A stretch of DNA of 64,000 nucleotides from Eopsaltria australis (GCA_034509425.1 JAVTVJ010000040.1:8013001-8077000), one strand, 5' to 3'; counted from the stretch's first letter, positions 51,801-64,000 are shown. Translations and numbers: made by a program. The notes: generated from the letters alone by a model not told the origin.

Positions 51801-54800
51801 ATAAGATTTTGTTTCTGCTAATTTCATTTTGCAATAGTGTTGTGATTTATTTATATCACCTCGACAACTGCTGCTGACAAGAAAATGTATTCTTACTGTT
51901 CAAAACTGATCACTTTAAAAAGAAGTCTTACACTTAGTTCATATAGATATAGGCTGTTATGCAAATATCTGGGTTCAGTTAATCATTAAATAAAGAGACA
52001 AAGTCACAGCTAGTGTAAGAGGGCATACTTGTGAAATGAATGGAGCCAGGCTTGCCTTTTTCAGCAAAATATTTTGCCTGAGGCTTTTTAGCATACAAAG
52101 CGTAAAGAGCCAGCATGCTATCATTCTGCCTGAACTGTACAGTTTTGCTATGGAACAAAAGATCTTTTTCATTCTCAACAAGCCCATTGAAAACAGAAGC
52201 AATGGATCTTTTTAGGTATTAATGGAAAAAACCATTAGCATAACATTAAGTACACAATTGGGGAAATCCCCAAATTAAAATTCCTCACTTGGTGTTGGTT
52301 CAGCCACACTTCATACGATGTACATCTTATTCTAAAGCATGGGGGTCTGATTTTCCCAAATTCTTATGTTTAAAAATTTAAATTATTAATTTCAACTCAG
52401 TTTGTATGTACAATTTCAGTAATTGTACACACAAATCACAGATTTTCCTTTAAATGTCCACCTATTCCTTTCTAGAGGGTTAAAAATTGGTTTAATTAGA
52501 ACTGAAATATTGCCTGTAGGTAGCATTTACTTGTTAGTAGACCCACATATAGCATCTTCCTGATGACGCAGGAAAACTTCTGTGTCCAGTCATGTAAGAA
52601 GATGTTTAAATACTTCCTAATTTTACTGGGTCAAATGCATTCTCAAGTTTTCCTTGGCAAAGGGATATTTATCTGAATTTGAACTTATGTTCACAACTGC
52701 AAACTTATTTCATGTGCCAATTATTTTGTTATTTAGAACCTACAGTGCAGTAGCAGGGAACTTACAATTAGAGAAAGGAGATTACTGAAAATGAACCATT
52801 CCATGTCTTTAAGTGTAGTCCTGCTGATCCAATTGAAATGGATAAGATTTGCAAGACTGGCACCCTAGAGCATAAGGTCTTATGATTTAGCAAAGAAGCC
52901 TCACATACAAACAAATATTCCTGTTGATCAGTTTATTCATGCACAGGATTTCGTTACAGATCACAGACCACTAGTAGGAAAAAAAAAGGAGTTCATTTGT
53001 TTCTATGGAAGCTGGATAAGGTCCAGAAAAAAACGTCTTTTGACACATTTTGAGGAAAGCTAAAAGAACAGAACATGAGGTAAGTTAAACAGATTTCAGA
53101 TCAGTTTCTGCTCTCTGACACTTCTAGCAGACTTTCAGAAGTAAAAGGCAGAATCTCCTGCTAGTTACATCTGTGTAACAGTGACTTCAATGGCATTTTA
53201 CAGTTAACAGAACACAGAATGAGATCCAGCATGTCACTTCTCACTAAACACATCACAATACCTTTGCCTTTCAGGACATAAACGTCCTATTTACTAAAAA
53301 GCTGAAGTAGAGCCATGTGATGTTTTTATTGCCTCTTGCAGTGGCATAAAGGAGTCAAGCAAGGCAGATAGAAAAAATCCTTCAGCAACAGCAGGAGTGT
53401 TTGTTACCAGTGAAAGCTATAATTCATAGAGATACTATAATCTCAAGTCTTCTCTGAAAACTAATCCTCTACCTTCTCATATTTACCTTCTTTTCTCTCC
53501 CTCTGCTTTATATTATTTAATTTTGTAATTATTTTGCCTATGTCCATGAAAACGTTTAGGGATCACTTTGAAAGATGTTATGCACAACACATTTGCATTG
53601 TATTGAGCCATCTATACATGTGAATCTATTTGCTATAACCATGAAAGCTGGTAAACCTAGCTGTAATAAAAGCTATAACAGATAAAAGCTGTCAGACACA
53701 GAAGCTGTCTTGACTGCTGGTTTATTCCATTTTCTTCGTTGCTACATGAAATTGGTTTCTCTTGTCCTCCAGAATAGGCAAAAGTTTTCCATCTTTTATC
53801 CTGATTCCTCTTGACTTACTCCAGCAATTCCGTCAAATTTTCTCTCTGCTGCTCAATAAAGTTAATAGGATTTTTATAGGTGTAGAAGGATCAGAATTTG
53901 CTCCATTTGTTCCAAACATGCTGTGAAAATACTAATGTGTTTACATAAAAGCAGAAGTCTGAAAACACAGTAAATCAACCCCATGCTGTTTCAGTGTCAA
54001 AAGCAAAAATTATTGAAAATGTCATTAAATCATTGCAAAAATGGTAAATTAAATCTAAGCTATAAATGATCAACAAATTAGAAGTGTTTTGAGTACAGTT
54101 CACAATGTTTGTTTTATGTCTCTGTAAATGTCAAAATTTAGACATAAATCCTGAAACTCTAAACTAGATTTAGATTCGGTGGGGGTTTCTACAAGTAAAT
54201 ATGTTTTCTTCCTTTCTCAGGCTATAATGCAGTCAATGTTTCTTTTTTAGCAGGGCATTCAGACATTCAGACAGTTTCATTACCTTTTGATAGCTCTAAA
54301 ACTTTAGGGTTTGAGGATGATGCGTGAATGAAGTGGAAAAAGTAATATTTTTCATGTTGCACCTTTAATGAAATAAAATATTATTTTCTGCAGAGCCATT
54401 AGTCTATTACTTTTAGCAATAAACAGCACGCTGTTGTAGACTGGTACATTGTTTCTGGGGAAAAAAATACATAAAGAAAGAGTATGCAATCTCCTGGCTG
54501 TAGGATAGGAAGATTATTGCAAAATTATTTTTTAAGTTTGCACATTACAGAGAGATTGATTGACTGCTGTAAGCAGATAGCTCATTTGACTTTTCCAACA
54601 GCAAGTCCAAAAGGCTAAGTGGCTGATTGTAAACTTTGCAGGAAAAGGTTTCATTTTCCTATGAAGAAATATGAGTATGTAACATTATGAAGAGCTTTCA
54701 AAATTCCTCTAAAGATATGACCTTTCATATATTGTGCCACAAATCACACATAAATGTTAATGATACTGAAGATATTTAAAACTGTTTTTTAAAGATTCAT

Positions 54801-54836
54801 GTAGGTATTCATTACTTTACAGGAGTAACATCTTCT

Positions 54837-54863
54837 TTTAATTGAATTTTGCTTTCAATTAAA
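54837..54863. repeat. Perfect inverted repeat, 10-bp arms
   Basis: TTTAATTGAA (54837-54846) and TTCAATTAAA (54854-54863) are exact reverse complements with a 7-nt spacer. They are AT-rich, with homeodomain-like TAATTG/CAATTA cores. Confidence 0.6.
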
Positions 54864-55411
54864 TTCTACAGTGTAGGATCAGTAGGAAAGCGCAAGGAAA
54901 AACTGTAATTTTAATGCTAAATTCCTAAAAGTAATATGGACTTTGCCATTTAAGGAACCTGAGGTAGTCACATCAAGAAGACTTTGAAGACCTGTGTTGG
55001 GTCAGTCTTATAAGTCTAGGCTAGAATGAAAATGATAAACATGAGATTTGTAAAACTTGAACATATTGAAGAAGAGACAGCCATTCCTGAAAATCTAATG
55101 AAGGATCAGTGCTGAGTTTATATATAATGTCCCATTAACCTACTAAAAAGTGGTCTATCTCACCTTTTCATTCTCTGCTTATTTTAGGGGAGACATTTAT
55201 ATCTACTACCAGGCGCATCATGACTATTGCACTGTACAATAATTTGAAGAAGATTATCCTTCGTCCTTTCTACTTAGTCTTTTAAAAATTTTATTTTTAA
55301 ACAAGAAAGAGAAAATTATTCATTCTGATGATTTTTACTCTCCAGAGAGACCTAAACATGATGAGACTGATACAGATCCAGAATAATACGGTATGAATTA
55401 ATAATACAGAT

Positions 55412-56436
55412 AATCACAGAAGCAGAGAACCATTTAGATTGGAACAGATCTCTAAGATTGTCAGGTCCAAGGTGGTGACTGATCACCACCTTGTCAACTA
55501 AACAATAGCACTGAATGCCATGCCCAGACTTTTGAGTACCTCAAGGGATGGTGACTATACTACAGCTGCACCATCTCCCTGGGAAGTCTGTTCCAGTGCT
55601 TAACAACCTTTTCAGTGAAGAAATTCTCCCTCATGTACAATCTAAACCTCCCCTGCTGCAACTTGAGTTTATGGCCTCTTGTTCCGTCACTGGTTTCCTG
55701 AGAAAAGAGGCCAACCTCCACCTTGCTACAATCTCCCTTCATGCAATAAGGTTCTCCCTGAGCTTTCTTTTCTTCAGGCTAAACAATCTCAGCTTCTTCA
55801 CCTGCTCCTCATATGATTTACTCTCCAGACCCTTCACAGCTCCACTGCCCTTCTTTGGACATGCTCTGGCACCTCAATGTTCTTCTTGAACACTTCCTGC
55901 CCAGAACTGAAGATATCACTCGAGGTGTGGCCTCACCAATGCTGAGTCCAGAGGGACAATCACTGCCCTGCTCCTGTTGACCACACTATTCTTGTTAGAA
56001 ACCAGGATGCCTTTGGCCTTCTTGGCCACCTGGGCACACGCTGGATCATATTAAGCTGGCTGTTGACCAACACCTCCAGGTCCTTTTCCAATGGGCATCT
56101 TTGCAGCCACTCTTTCCCCAGTCTGTAGCACCTCATGTGACCTAAGTGTAGGACCTGACACTAGGTCTTGTTGAAACTCATGCTGTTGGTCTTGGCCCAT
56201 CCTGTGTCCATCCTGGGCTCATCCTGGGCCCATCCATTCATCTTGCCCAGATTCCTCCAGCAGATCAATACTCCCACACAATTATGTTATAGTTACTGAG
56301 AATATACTTCATCCCCTCTTCCAGATCATCAATAAAGATACCAAACAGGGCTGGCCCCAATCGTGAGCCCTAGGGGACACCACTAGTGACTGAATGCCAA
56401 GTGGATGCAGCATCACTCATTGAATTATAACCAAAA
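55412..56436 (-). mobile_element. CR1 LINE fragment, about 1 kb, minus strand
   Basis: From the low-coordinate end, AATCACAGAAGCAGAGAACC is a diverged reverse-complemented CR1 3' terminus. CCATCTCCCTGGGAAGTCTG, TTCAGTGAAGAAATTCTCCC and CTCGAGGTGTGGCCTCACCA then follow the CR1 consensus in order. Near 56300-56340, minus-strand translation gives LFGIFIDDLEEGMKYILS, matching the CR1 RT segment LFNIFI.DL.EG. Frameshifts and stops are frequent, so the copy is dead. A CATCCTG-like motif is repeated three times at about 56198-56235, a local slippage within the element. It is 5'-truncated near 56436. Confidence 0.93.
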
Positions 56437-59400
56437 TGTCTATAGCCTGTGTGAAATCCTTAAACTGAAGAAGGGATGGGGTTGACGTAATTCTTGCCAT
56501 GTTATACATGTTATTTTTCACATAGAATGGTGTAAAGGAAGTCAATTAATAAAGGAATTCTTGCATACTCAGAAAAAATACCTAAAACCTGAAAATGTAG
56601 AATATGCAAGAAGGGAAAGTATTACATTATCACCTCTAAATGTTCTCAAATTATGTTCAGCTCAGGAACTGCTACTGCTACTACGTGTTGCTTCTCTGTA
56701 TTTGATAATCTTTTATGAGTTTCTCTTCCATAAATTTATCATCTTAAACCATGTCAACTACTTAAGAATACTATCAAGTGATACATATTAAATATAGGGT
56801 TGTTTTGGGTTTTTTTCAGAATACCTTTAGTTGTGTTAAGATTTTCCTAGTGTGTGGAATACCTAGTTATCAAGACCTTGAAAAACTTATCCTGTTTTGT
56901 GAAAGTAGTTTGGCAGTGGTCATAAATATTTCCAGGGTCCAGATGTTTGTTATGTGCACCTCTGAAAAGTTTTAATTGCTTTTGACCTAAGCTACCACTT
57001 TTTCAAGCATTCCCTGGATATGAACAAAGAGTCTGAAGGTCGCAGAAACTTTTGCCAATAGGCAACATGAGAAACAGATTTTAATGTTATGAATGTGGAT
57101 CATGCAATGTTTATTCAACTCTTTCTCAGAGAACAAACTTAAGCATGTCCAATTCACTGATATAAATATAGTCACAGAGCATCAGTAGGGACAGAAATGC
57201 CTCTACGAGTTAATTCACATGTGCTTTATAGAAAACATTGCATGACTTTCCAGTGAATGCAAAATATTTAATTTTCAGCATCTTATGAAAATGCAATGGA
57301 AATACTGATGATATGGATAATGTGAATAGAATATAATTACAAAATGTTCATATGACTGTCAATGTGAAAAAAAAATTATGAGGGGAAGATGTTTTTTGGA
57401 AAGTATGTTGCTGTTTCTTTATTCAATTAACAGCTTCTGACAGTGAATTGTCATCTCACTTGGGTGCCTAATGGACAACTCAGTTTAGAAGGCACTGCCT
57501 TTAGACACATTTTTAAAGAGTTTTCTCAGCTGGAGTGTGTTTGTGTTATTGATCCTCTGTCTAGGAAAATTCAAGAAGAGAGCAATGGAAGCCAGGTTTA
57601 TATTTCTACAAGCATCAACAAACTCCAAACTTTCCTTTCTAAACTGCAGAGTAACAAATATTTCTTCAGAACAGGTATAGTTTATACTGACAATTTTGAA
57701 ATCCCTGTGATAAGCCCAGAAAGTGTTTAGATTTTGCAGTATCCTGTGGAGAAACACTAAGTGCTGTTAGCTGTGGTAAAATTACCTGTGTGGAAGTGCT
57801 GACTTGATATAAACAAGAAATGGCCTAAGAACTGCTTGACAAAAGGAGATGGTCTGGCAGTGGCTTTCCCACTACAGCTCAGTAAGGTGTAAAATGAGAC
57901 ATAGGGGCAGTTCCACTGTGCACAGCAAGATACAAAAGAATAAGACAAAGAAAAGAATAAAATCTCAATCCAACAAACACTGAAGAGGAAATTAGCACAA
58001 GGTGGAGGGCAGTTACCTGAGCTGAGACCTGGACTTTTCTGTGCCCTCACTCTAACAAGCAGTACAAGGTTTCAAATACCAACAAATAAAACATTGACAA
58101 ATAAATGTATAAATTTAATTTCTATAGTTACCTTTCACTAAGACCTTGATAAATGACCTAGTAAAAGGAAATAAATATTGCACACATGATTAGCCTTGCC
58201 CCAGCATATTAAGGAAAGAAACCAAACCACATTTGCCTCCAGAGGCTTTTCAAGTTGTGGTGTTCATAAGGTGATCTGAAGAGCACAGGAAGAAGTATAC
58301 ATGAATAACTGTTTCTCTTTCCTTAGAAAGTACTATTTTCTGTAATTAGTTTAATTCATAATTTGTTTTGAAGTAACTAATATTTATTGAGTCCCCTTTG
58401 GTGATAAAGCAAGAGTAACTTCCAAGGAAATCAACAGTAGCCAACCTGACTTTACAAAGAAGTGAAAGAGTGTTAGAAATTTTTTTATCCATTAAAATAA
58501 CAGGCCTAGATTCTTAGACTTTTTGTGAGGCCTTTATATAAAAAAATAACTCATACTCCAGTTATTACTTTTCCATGTTCTATCACCAAGGTAATTTCAT
58601 TGCATGCATCCTATCAGCTAAGCATCATAGTTTTCATCTTGGGAAAGAAGATGACAGAGTTTGTTAATAGAATGCTGGAGTGCCCTAACTGCAAATTTAA
58701 GGAGTTACAGCTGAGCATTTTACAGCTAAAAAACCCCAAAAAACAGCTAACCAAAAAAAAAAAAACACCTAAAAAAACCCAAACAAACAAAACCAAAATC
58801 AAAATCAAAACCAAAACCAAAAAGAAACAAACAAAAAAACCCTACGATGGAAATTACTTAGTGCAAAGGTTTAATTTGCATGCAGAAACTACTTCATGGA
58901 TGTGAATTTAAACAACATTTGAAAACACTGTCGGTCATGTATGAACCTCACTTCACTGATAATTCTACAAATTTGCTCAGAGCAGCAGAAAGCCACCTCT
59001 TTCCCCTCTGAGCTCTTGAAATGTGATAGCTATAGCAAAGGTTTATCTGACAAGCTATGCATACACAGCAGATTTAATATCAACTGGTGATTAATTAAAA
59101 GAAGACTGAAAGATAGAAAATATATATGTAAAAGACTAGTAGCTCCAGTTCAAAACATATTCTGAAGGGCAAATGGAAATAAGCCAAGCTTTATTTACTT
59201 CCTAATACATTCATGACTTGGAAGTATTGATTTATCTAACTAAAAGCCCTTCAAGTTAAAATATATAGCCCATGTGCAGAGGCTGTGGTCTAGCTTCATC
59301 TGGTCCAATTTTAGATACCTAGGTCAGTTGCAAAACTTGGAAAACTAACCTCAAGGCTTATTCTCTACTTAATGGGGGGAGAGAGAAAGAGGGTTTTCCA

Positions 59401-61766
59401 AAATGTGGTTCAGCCAAACTGAGGTCCGAATTACAAAATGAGAATAAAATGCCTATTTTACTCCATCAGCTCTGCAGATTTATCACCATCAATAATCAGT
59501 TAAACCCACAAAATCATACACAGATACCTTGAATGCTTCAAGTAAAGTAAGTGAAATCTCAAAACGGCTTGTGTTTGTAAAGTGCAAATAGATAATGAGA
59601 CAGTAGAAGACTGTATGACTCTTTTTGAGCTCGCATGCAGATTTGATGAGTGACAGAAAACTGACAGTAAAATGCAGTTATCTACCTTGCCTGATGTTTC
59701 TGCCTGGGGTGAAATTCATAGCTGTTGAGCTGTCACCTAGGTCACAGAGTGTAGATAAAGATCATGTACCAGACTTGAAAGTCTCAAAAAATTTTTTTAT
59801 GTAGGATTCAAGTGATGACCCTATTCAGATGTCGGTTAGAATATCAGAAACATTTTGAGATGTTCTAGACCTGCATTGCTTGTTTCTACCAAACCACAGG
59901 CAAGGCTCTTTTCCTTTCTGTGCTCCATGGATGAAGGCTGAGCCAGAGGTCAGCAATGAGCTACCCATACAGCTGTTCCTTTGTGTGTCTCTGTCAGCAT
60001 AAGAAACATTGCAGAGACACCCAATCTCTGTCCCAGTTATTCCTGCTCATCTTAAACCTTAAAATGAATTTTTTTTTTACTTGGTTGATATCAGAAAGTT
60101 GTGAGTTTTTAAATGCCTTGTCAAAACTTGTATTCCTTGTTTTATGCTATCTTTACATGCAGTTGAGGATAAATGATTTTTACAGTGTCCTGGCTTGTCT
60201 TGTACTTGATTTTGTCATGTTGACAGCATGGTGCTCTTTCTGAAGCAAACACACAATGAGCTGTGTCTTGTTGTATATGTCTGATGTTAAAAAGCAAAGT
60301 CAGACAAAGTATACCCTTTGAACGGGCATCGACTGCTGAGCTGCTAGTGAGTACTGACAAGTCAGCCTTGTCGGAAAGTTTTGCAGGACAGTACATATCA
60401 GTGAGGGAGGAGGATGCAAACACCTACAACTTTGCTACCGGGAGAGACTCACAGGAGATACAAATCAGCATAAATTTACTTAGACAGCAGTATCTTCCAA
60501 TTACAATATGACATTCAAAAACATCAATGCAATGCAGTGTTTAAAAATGTACATGTATCTGTGTTTAATACCGAAGAGATGTCTTTATAGTTCAAAAGTA
60601 AAATCATGCCTTTTATATGTCTTTAATCAGAGACGTTTCGGAGGAAAAAAATTTATAGCATAGAAAGGGTAATCTTGTCTTCTGTTTTTGCCCTATAGCT
60701 CCTAGGAGCATGGAATATGATAATCAAAGAGTCTATATGAAATGCCATTCATGTACAATGGTTCAATTGTTATTTAAATTATCTTTTCAGAGCTACTACC
60801 CTGCTTCTGCCTATCAAGGGAACTGTGGTGAAGAAAGCTTTCTGCCACAGCTGTTAATTTCACCCACTTATAAGAGTTTGATTGTAAAAGCTAAATCTGG
60901 ATGTGATATTGTGCAAGAAGAATATTTTTAATTTATGGGTGGAAGCAATATTCATTGAAAAGAAATTATGAAAAAAATCAAAGATAACAATCCTCCTGAA
61001 TTTTGAACTGATAATGTTATGTTCCACAAGTCTCCTTGGCTCACCTTTTAGACTGATATTAGAAAAGCTGTTTATTAGCCTTAATTTTTATTATGTTTGA
61101 TCACGAGTGTGGTAATTCTCAGTTTTTTTTCCTTTCTGAAGCATTATCAGAGCCCTTGGGAGTTCTAAACTTTTTGCTTATCTCTGACAGCAATTCATCT
61201 ACCAAATAAACTTCAAAACAAATTTACTCCTCTTTGATGTACAAAACTGCAGTGTTGAGGTCATTTGCATTTACCCATTAAGCTATAGTATTTTTTTTAA
61301 TCAAAATGACAACCATTAATGACAAAAAACCTCATGAGTCTTTCTTTTTTTCTCTGTCTAGCGTGAAATTTATAGAATGATAATAAGGAATCACCTCAGA
61401 CAAGCACAGATGAAAATGAGTTCTGCCCACTACTGTATCTGAGCAGCTAGACATTTCCAAAATGCTTTGATGGCTCTTACTTTCTAAAAGGCTTTATCTG
61501 AGCTTCCATATTCTCAACCACATTGAACTGTGTGTTATTAAAAAGTAGTTAAAGTTCTCTTTCTAAAGTGATTAATCTCACCCCAGCTAATCTCCTCATC
61601 CACACTCTGCTTCTAAGGCATAACAGAAGCTATTTTTCATTGGATTTCAGTTGATTAGATAGCCTGATTTAAAGCTAGTTAAGCTGTGTTTCAATTGTGG
61701 TGGGGAGATTACCTCTCAGTGCTGAAATCCCATTGTATCTTCTGGGGGTGTGGGGCCACGAGGTTG

Positions 61767-61773
<7 letters not shown>
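56437..61773. other. Unique AT-rich DNA, no gene seen
   Basis: No gene is supported. Frames of 95-126 codons occur (for example 57443-57730 and 58525-58905). The latter runs through an A-rich tract and none resembles a family. The segment 60290-60440 is locally GC-richer and open on both strands, but unidentified. Confidence 0.65.
58726..58843 (+). repeat. A-rich tract with CAAAAT/CAAAAC repeats
   Basis: Low-complexity A/C sequence containing a 13-nt A run and short tandem hexamers of the CAAAAT/CAAAAC type. It creates the lysine- and threonine-rich end of a spurious 126-codon frame. Confidence 0.85.

Positions 61774-61797
<24 letters not shown>
61774..61797 (+). repeat. 24-nt poly-T tract
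   Basis: An uninterrupted T run, equivalent to a poly-A tail on the minus strand, but no minus-strand retrotransposon body is recognised to its right. Confidence 0.95.
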
Positions 61798-62974
61798 ATC
61801 CATTGTGCTAAAGAAGAGACCAGTCCCAGCTGGATGTAAGAGCACATCCTTAGAAATCCTTTCCCTCGGGCTAATGCATTTACTTACTCGCTTTCTTTTC
61901 TCCTTCTAGCTTCCCATGACATTCACAAATAAAGCTGTTCAGCTATTTGGGGAAAAGTTCCCTCCCCTCTCCTCCCCTACTTTTTGCTTTGATTATAAGT
62001 TCAGAGCCAAAAATGTCGGGAACAGAAAACCCACACAAATAATTAACATTTGTCAACAAGAACCATTATGCTGCTGGGTGCAAAGCAAAATTGCATTTGC
62101 AGCTGAAGAAATCAAGTGTGTCCTGAGGAAGGGGAAATTAATTATGTTTCAAAAGTGACTGAAATACTGAATTCTTTTTTTTTGTGAATAAATAAATAAT
62201 ACTAATAAGCTAACTGTATAAACAGGTGATATGAATATCATGTTGAAATATTTTCTGTTCTGATGAGAAGTGGGTTAGGGAATAATGGAGGGAAGTGTAA
62301 GTATATAATTCAGAAAATCTGAATATTTTGCATCCTACTGTGTTAACACATATTACCTCAAATATGTATTGTATCACTGCTTCAAATATCAGAAAGGATG
62401 AAAAGGCCTTTGAAAGGTTAGTGAAACTATTTTTAAATAGAATAGGAAATATGAGATGATTAGCACATGATCCTTTCATATATTCAGCACACCAGCCTTG
62501 AGCTGGTAGATACCACTTTCAAGCATGCAAGTATTTCCATTGACTCCAGCAAGATTATGTCTAAGCTTAAAGACGGCCATGTGTTTCATTGCTTTGCTGG
62601 ACTGGGGCCATCCTGCTCACTGTCTTGCTCGGCTTTGTCCTTGCTCTTTCTCAAACACTAAAGCACATAGCAAGAGAAAAGACCATGAATTTCTATAGGC
62701 TAATGTACCTATCAGGAGGAGGCAGAATAGATGCAGAAAGAACAAAGACGGAGAAGATAAATCTGATTTATTTTTTAACTAGAACTGCAAAGAAAAATGG
62801 GGACATGAAAAACAATAGCTGCAATATATTTAGTTTGCAATACATGTTAAAATCTTTGTCAACATTAATTAAAATTGGCTTCGATAGAAACACTGTCTCA
62901 TTGAAAGATTGAAAGAGGATGAAAGAGCATAAACAAAGGATAATGTCAGCAATATATCCAGATGGGAAGAGGTA
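61798..62974. other. Unique DNA with a possible terminal-exon signature
   Basis: A pyrimidine-rich acceptor (CTTTCTTTTCTCCTTCTAG) ends at 61909. An 80-codon frame follows (61916-62158), with AATAAA motifs at 62187-62196. The combination could be a last exon, but the peptide is unrecognised and no partner exon is visible, so I leave it as unassigned sequence. Confidence 0.5.
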
Positions 62975-63115
62975 TGTAGCATGGTGCTGCAGGGATCTGT
63001 ATTAAGTAAGGGATTAATATCTTCACTAACCCAGGAGAGAAGTAAATGGCATTAATTACATTCACAGATAATACTAAAGAGATGCTTGGAGGACAGGGAA
63101 GTAATACAAGGAGAC
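62975..63115 (+). mobile_element. Degenerate LINE reverse-transcriptase relic (CR1/L3-like)
   Basis: Translating across two frames gives VLQGSVLSKG, then NIF, then LITFTDNTKEMLGG. This matches the order of the CR1-clade RT core (VPQGSVLGP...LFNIFI...KFADDTKLGG), with the catalytic FADDT box decayed to FTDNT. There are stops and at least one frameshift. It is far more diverged than the other CR1 copies, suggesting an older insertion. The boundaries are approximate. Confidence 0.55.
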
Positions 63116-63399
63116 TTAATTATCTTACAACCAGCATCAGAAAATACCTGTATGCTCACATAATGCCTGACACAGCACACCACTGATCTTGACTGCAGCC
63201 CCTCAGAAGTAATGTAATAAAAAAAGGTGAATTGTTATAGAAATGAACAAGGGTAAAACATACATTTTTTATTATGCTTAAATGTAAGGGTACAATGTGG
63301 AAATTTTCTTTCCCAGACACAGCAGGCATGTCTCCTTTGTGACTGCTTCCCCCTTTCCCAAGTGCCCTATCATAATGGCTCTGCAAATGAAAATGAACA
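63116..63399. other. Spacer between LINE relics
   Basis: No recognisable feature. It may include diverged CR1 ORF1 sequence leading into the next entry. Confidence 0.5.
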
Positions 63400-63825
63400 A
63401 TAATGAGGATGATAATTCATCTAGCATGGAGGTGACATTGAGGTTAAGTCAGTCCACGCCCTGTGTCAAAACCTCTTCCATAGAGAAAAAATATTAGTTA
63501 TTGTCATAGGAGACTCTCTTCTGATGTGAAGAGAAGGCCTAGTATTCAGACTTTTTAGACAAGTCTGCTACCTTCCTGGAGCCCAAGTCAAAGTTGTGAT
63601 GAGAAATCTTCCTATCCTAGTGGAGCCCTCAGTTTGCCATCCATTACTGATTTTTCAGGCTGGCAAAATGAAGTTGCAAGTCCAAGAATAATCAAAATGT
63701 ATTTCAGGGCCTTGGGATAGCTGGTTAAGGGATCAGGGGCGCAGGTTCTCTCCTCTATCCTTCTACTTGCAGCAAATGATGTGGGAAGAAACAGGAAGGA
63801 CCAGTAGGTCAATCCCTGGCTCAAA
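63400..63825 (+). pseudogene. CR1 ORF1 esterase-like (SGNH/GDSL) domain relic
   Basis: Reading across frame breaks, the sequence gives LVIVIGDSLLM around 63497-63526, where GDS is the SGNH/GDSL nucleophile block. It is followed by CYLPGAQVK and LPILVEP, then HPLLIFQAG, and a later segment with RRFSPLS. This order matches the esterase domain known in ORF1 of CR1-clade LINEs (GDSLLRG...CCLPGARV...LPSLV.PSDYYPLL...GTN...QVVFSSILPV...INTWL). A stop follows the GDSLL block, more stops and frameshifts occur, and the Gly-x-Asn block is not intact, so it is not functional. No other gene source is needed to explain it. Confidence 0.7.
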
Positions 63826-64000
63826 GTGCCCAGGTGACCAAGAAGGCTGATGGCATCCTGGCCCATGTCAGGAATAGTGTAGCCAGCAAGACCACTGAAG
63901 GGATTTTCCGGCCTGATGAGGCCACACCTCGAGTCTTGTGTCCTGTTTTGGATCCCTCATTTCAAGAAAGGCATTGAGGTGCTGGAGCATGTCCGGAGAA
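63826..64000 (+). mobile_element. CR1 ORF2 fragment running off the window end
   Basis: The frame [20 protein letters not shown] closely matches the CR1 RT segment AQVAKKANGILACIRNSVAS. It is followed by [14 protein letters not shown], corresponding to RPHLEYCVQFWAP in the family, and by GGTGCTGGAGCATGTCCGGA (the ERVQR region). A short deletion removes the VIVPLYSALV part. Because the preceding bases are ORF1-type, the element appears to have lost most of ORF2, or two elements abut here. It continues beyond position 64000. Confidence 0.9.

Larger units (their letters stand above)
43949..55411. other. Unique AT-rich DNA, no gene seen
   Basis: About 11.5 kb with no recognised gene or transposon. 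The longest frame is 49280-49630 on the plus strand (116 codons). It overlaps a 99-codon minus-strand frame and has no family resemblance. Listed separately are a poly-A tract (47309-47332), an RFX-box-like inverted repeat (46549-46575), a 19-bp palindrome (48853-48871) and an inverted repeat (54837-54863). Two copies of AAGGTTAATTAA lie 15 bp apart at 46735 and 46750. Confidence 0.65.

Noticed and set aside
58525..58905. 126-codon plus-strand frame with a Lys/Thr-rich end
   Set aside because: About a third of it is translation of an A-rich low-complexity tract.
1..64000. A novel multi-gene or defence-type system
   Set aside because: No clustered genes, no shared promoters and no recognisable enzymes exist apart from dead LINE fragments. 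The content is ordinary avian noncoding DNA.

Overview
The window looks like nuclear DNA from a bird, most likely a songbird. The evidence is its repeats: at least five separate CR1-type LINE fragments, three on the minus strand and the others on the plus strand, and one short element with a tRNA-Ile-like head joined to a CR1-like tail. I recognise that last architecture as TguSINE1, described from zebra finch. The rest is AT-rich, CpG-poor single-copy sequence typical of an avian intergenic region or a very long intron. I see no bacterial, viral or plasmid gene arrangement, no operon, no CRISPR array and no functional RNA gene.

No protein-coding gene can be called with confidence. Almost all open frames are short (60-126 codons), overlap frames on the other strand and resemble no family I know. 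The two longest (217 and 169 codons, near 37.5-38.3 kb) come from a hexanucleotide microsatellite. The only recognisable protein-coding matter is decayed LINE sequence: CR1 reverse-transcriptase remnants near 34.6-35.0, 56.3, 63.0 and 63.8-64.0 kb, and a broken SGNH/GDSL esterase-like domain of the CR1 ORF1 type at about 63.4-63.8 kb. Two short segments have the form of real exons (good acceptor, open frame, good donor): 9353-9425 on the minus strand and 40283-40365 on the plus strand. They are candidates only.

Layout: 0-33 kb is mostly unique sequence with one CR1 fragment (4.6-5.1 kb), a poly-C tract (12.55 kb), a diverged TATC/TA-rich satellite (21.8 kb), a recent 126-bp tandem duplication (26.7-26.94 kb) and small simple repeats. 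33.5-38.2 kb is repeat-dense: two minus-strand CR1 copies, the tRNA-derived SINE and a 341-nt pure pyrimidine tract. 38-55 kb is mainly unique, with a CR1 3' end at 43.8 kb, an RFX-box-like inverted repeat at 46.55 kb and several short perfect palindromes. 55.4-56.4 kb is a long minus-strand CR1. 56.4-63 kb is unique with homopolymer tracts. The last kilobase holds stacked LINE relics that run off the window end.

The window does not contain a gene system whose parts work together. The observations most worth following up are the ORF1-to-ORF2 junction at about 63825, the two candidate exons, the long homopyrimidine tract, the nearly identical 126-bp duplication and the RFX-like inverted repeat.
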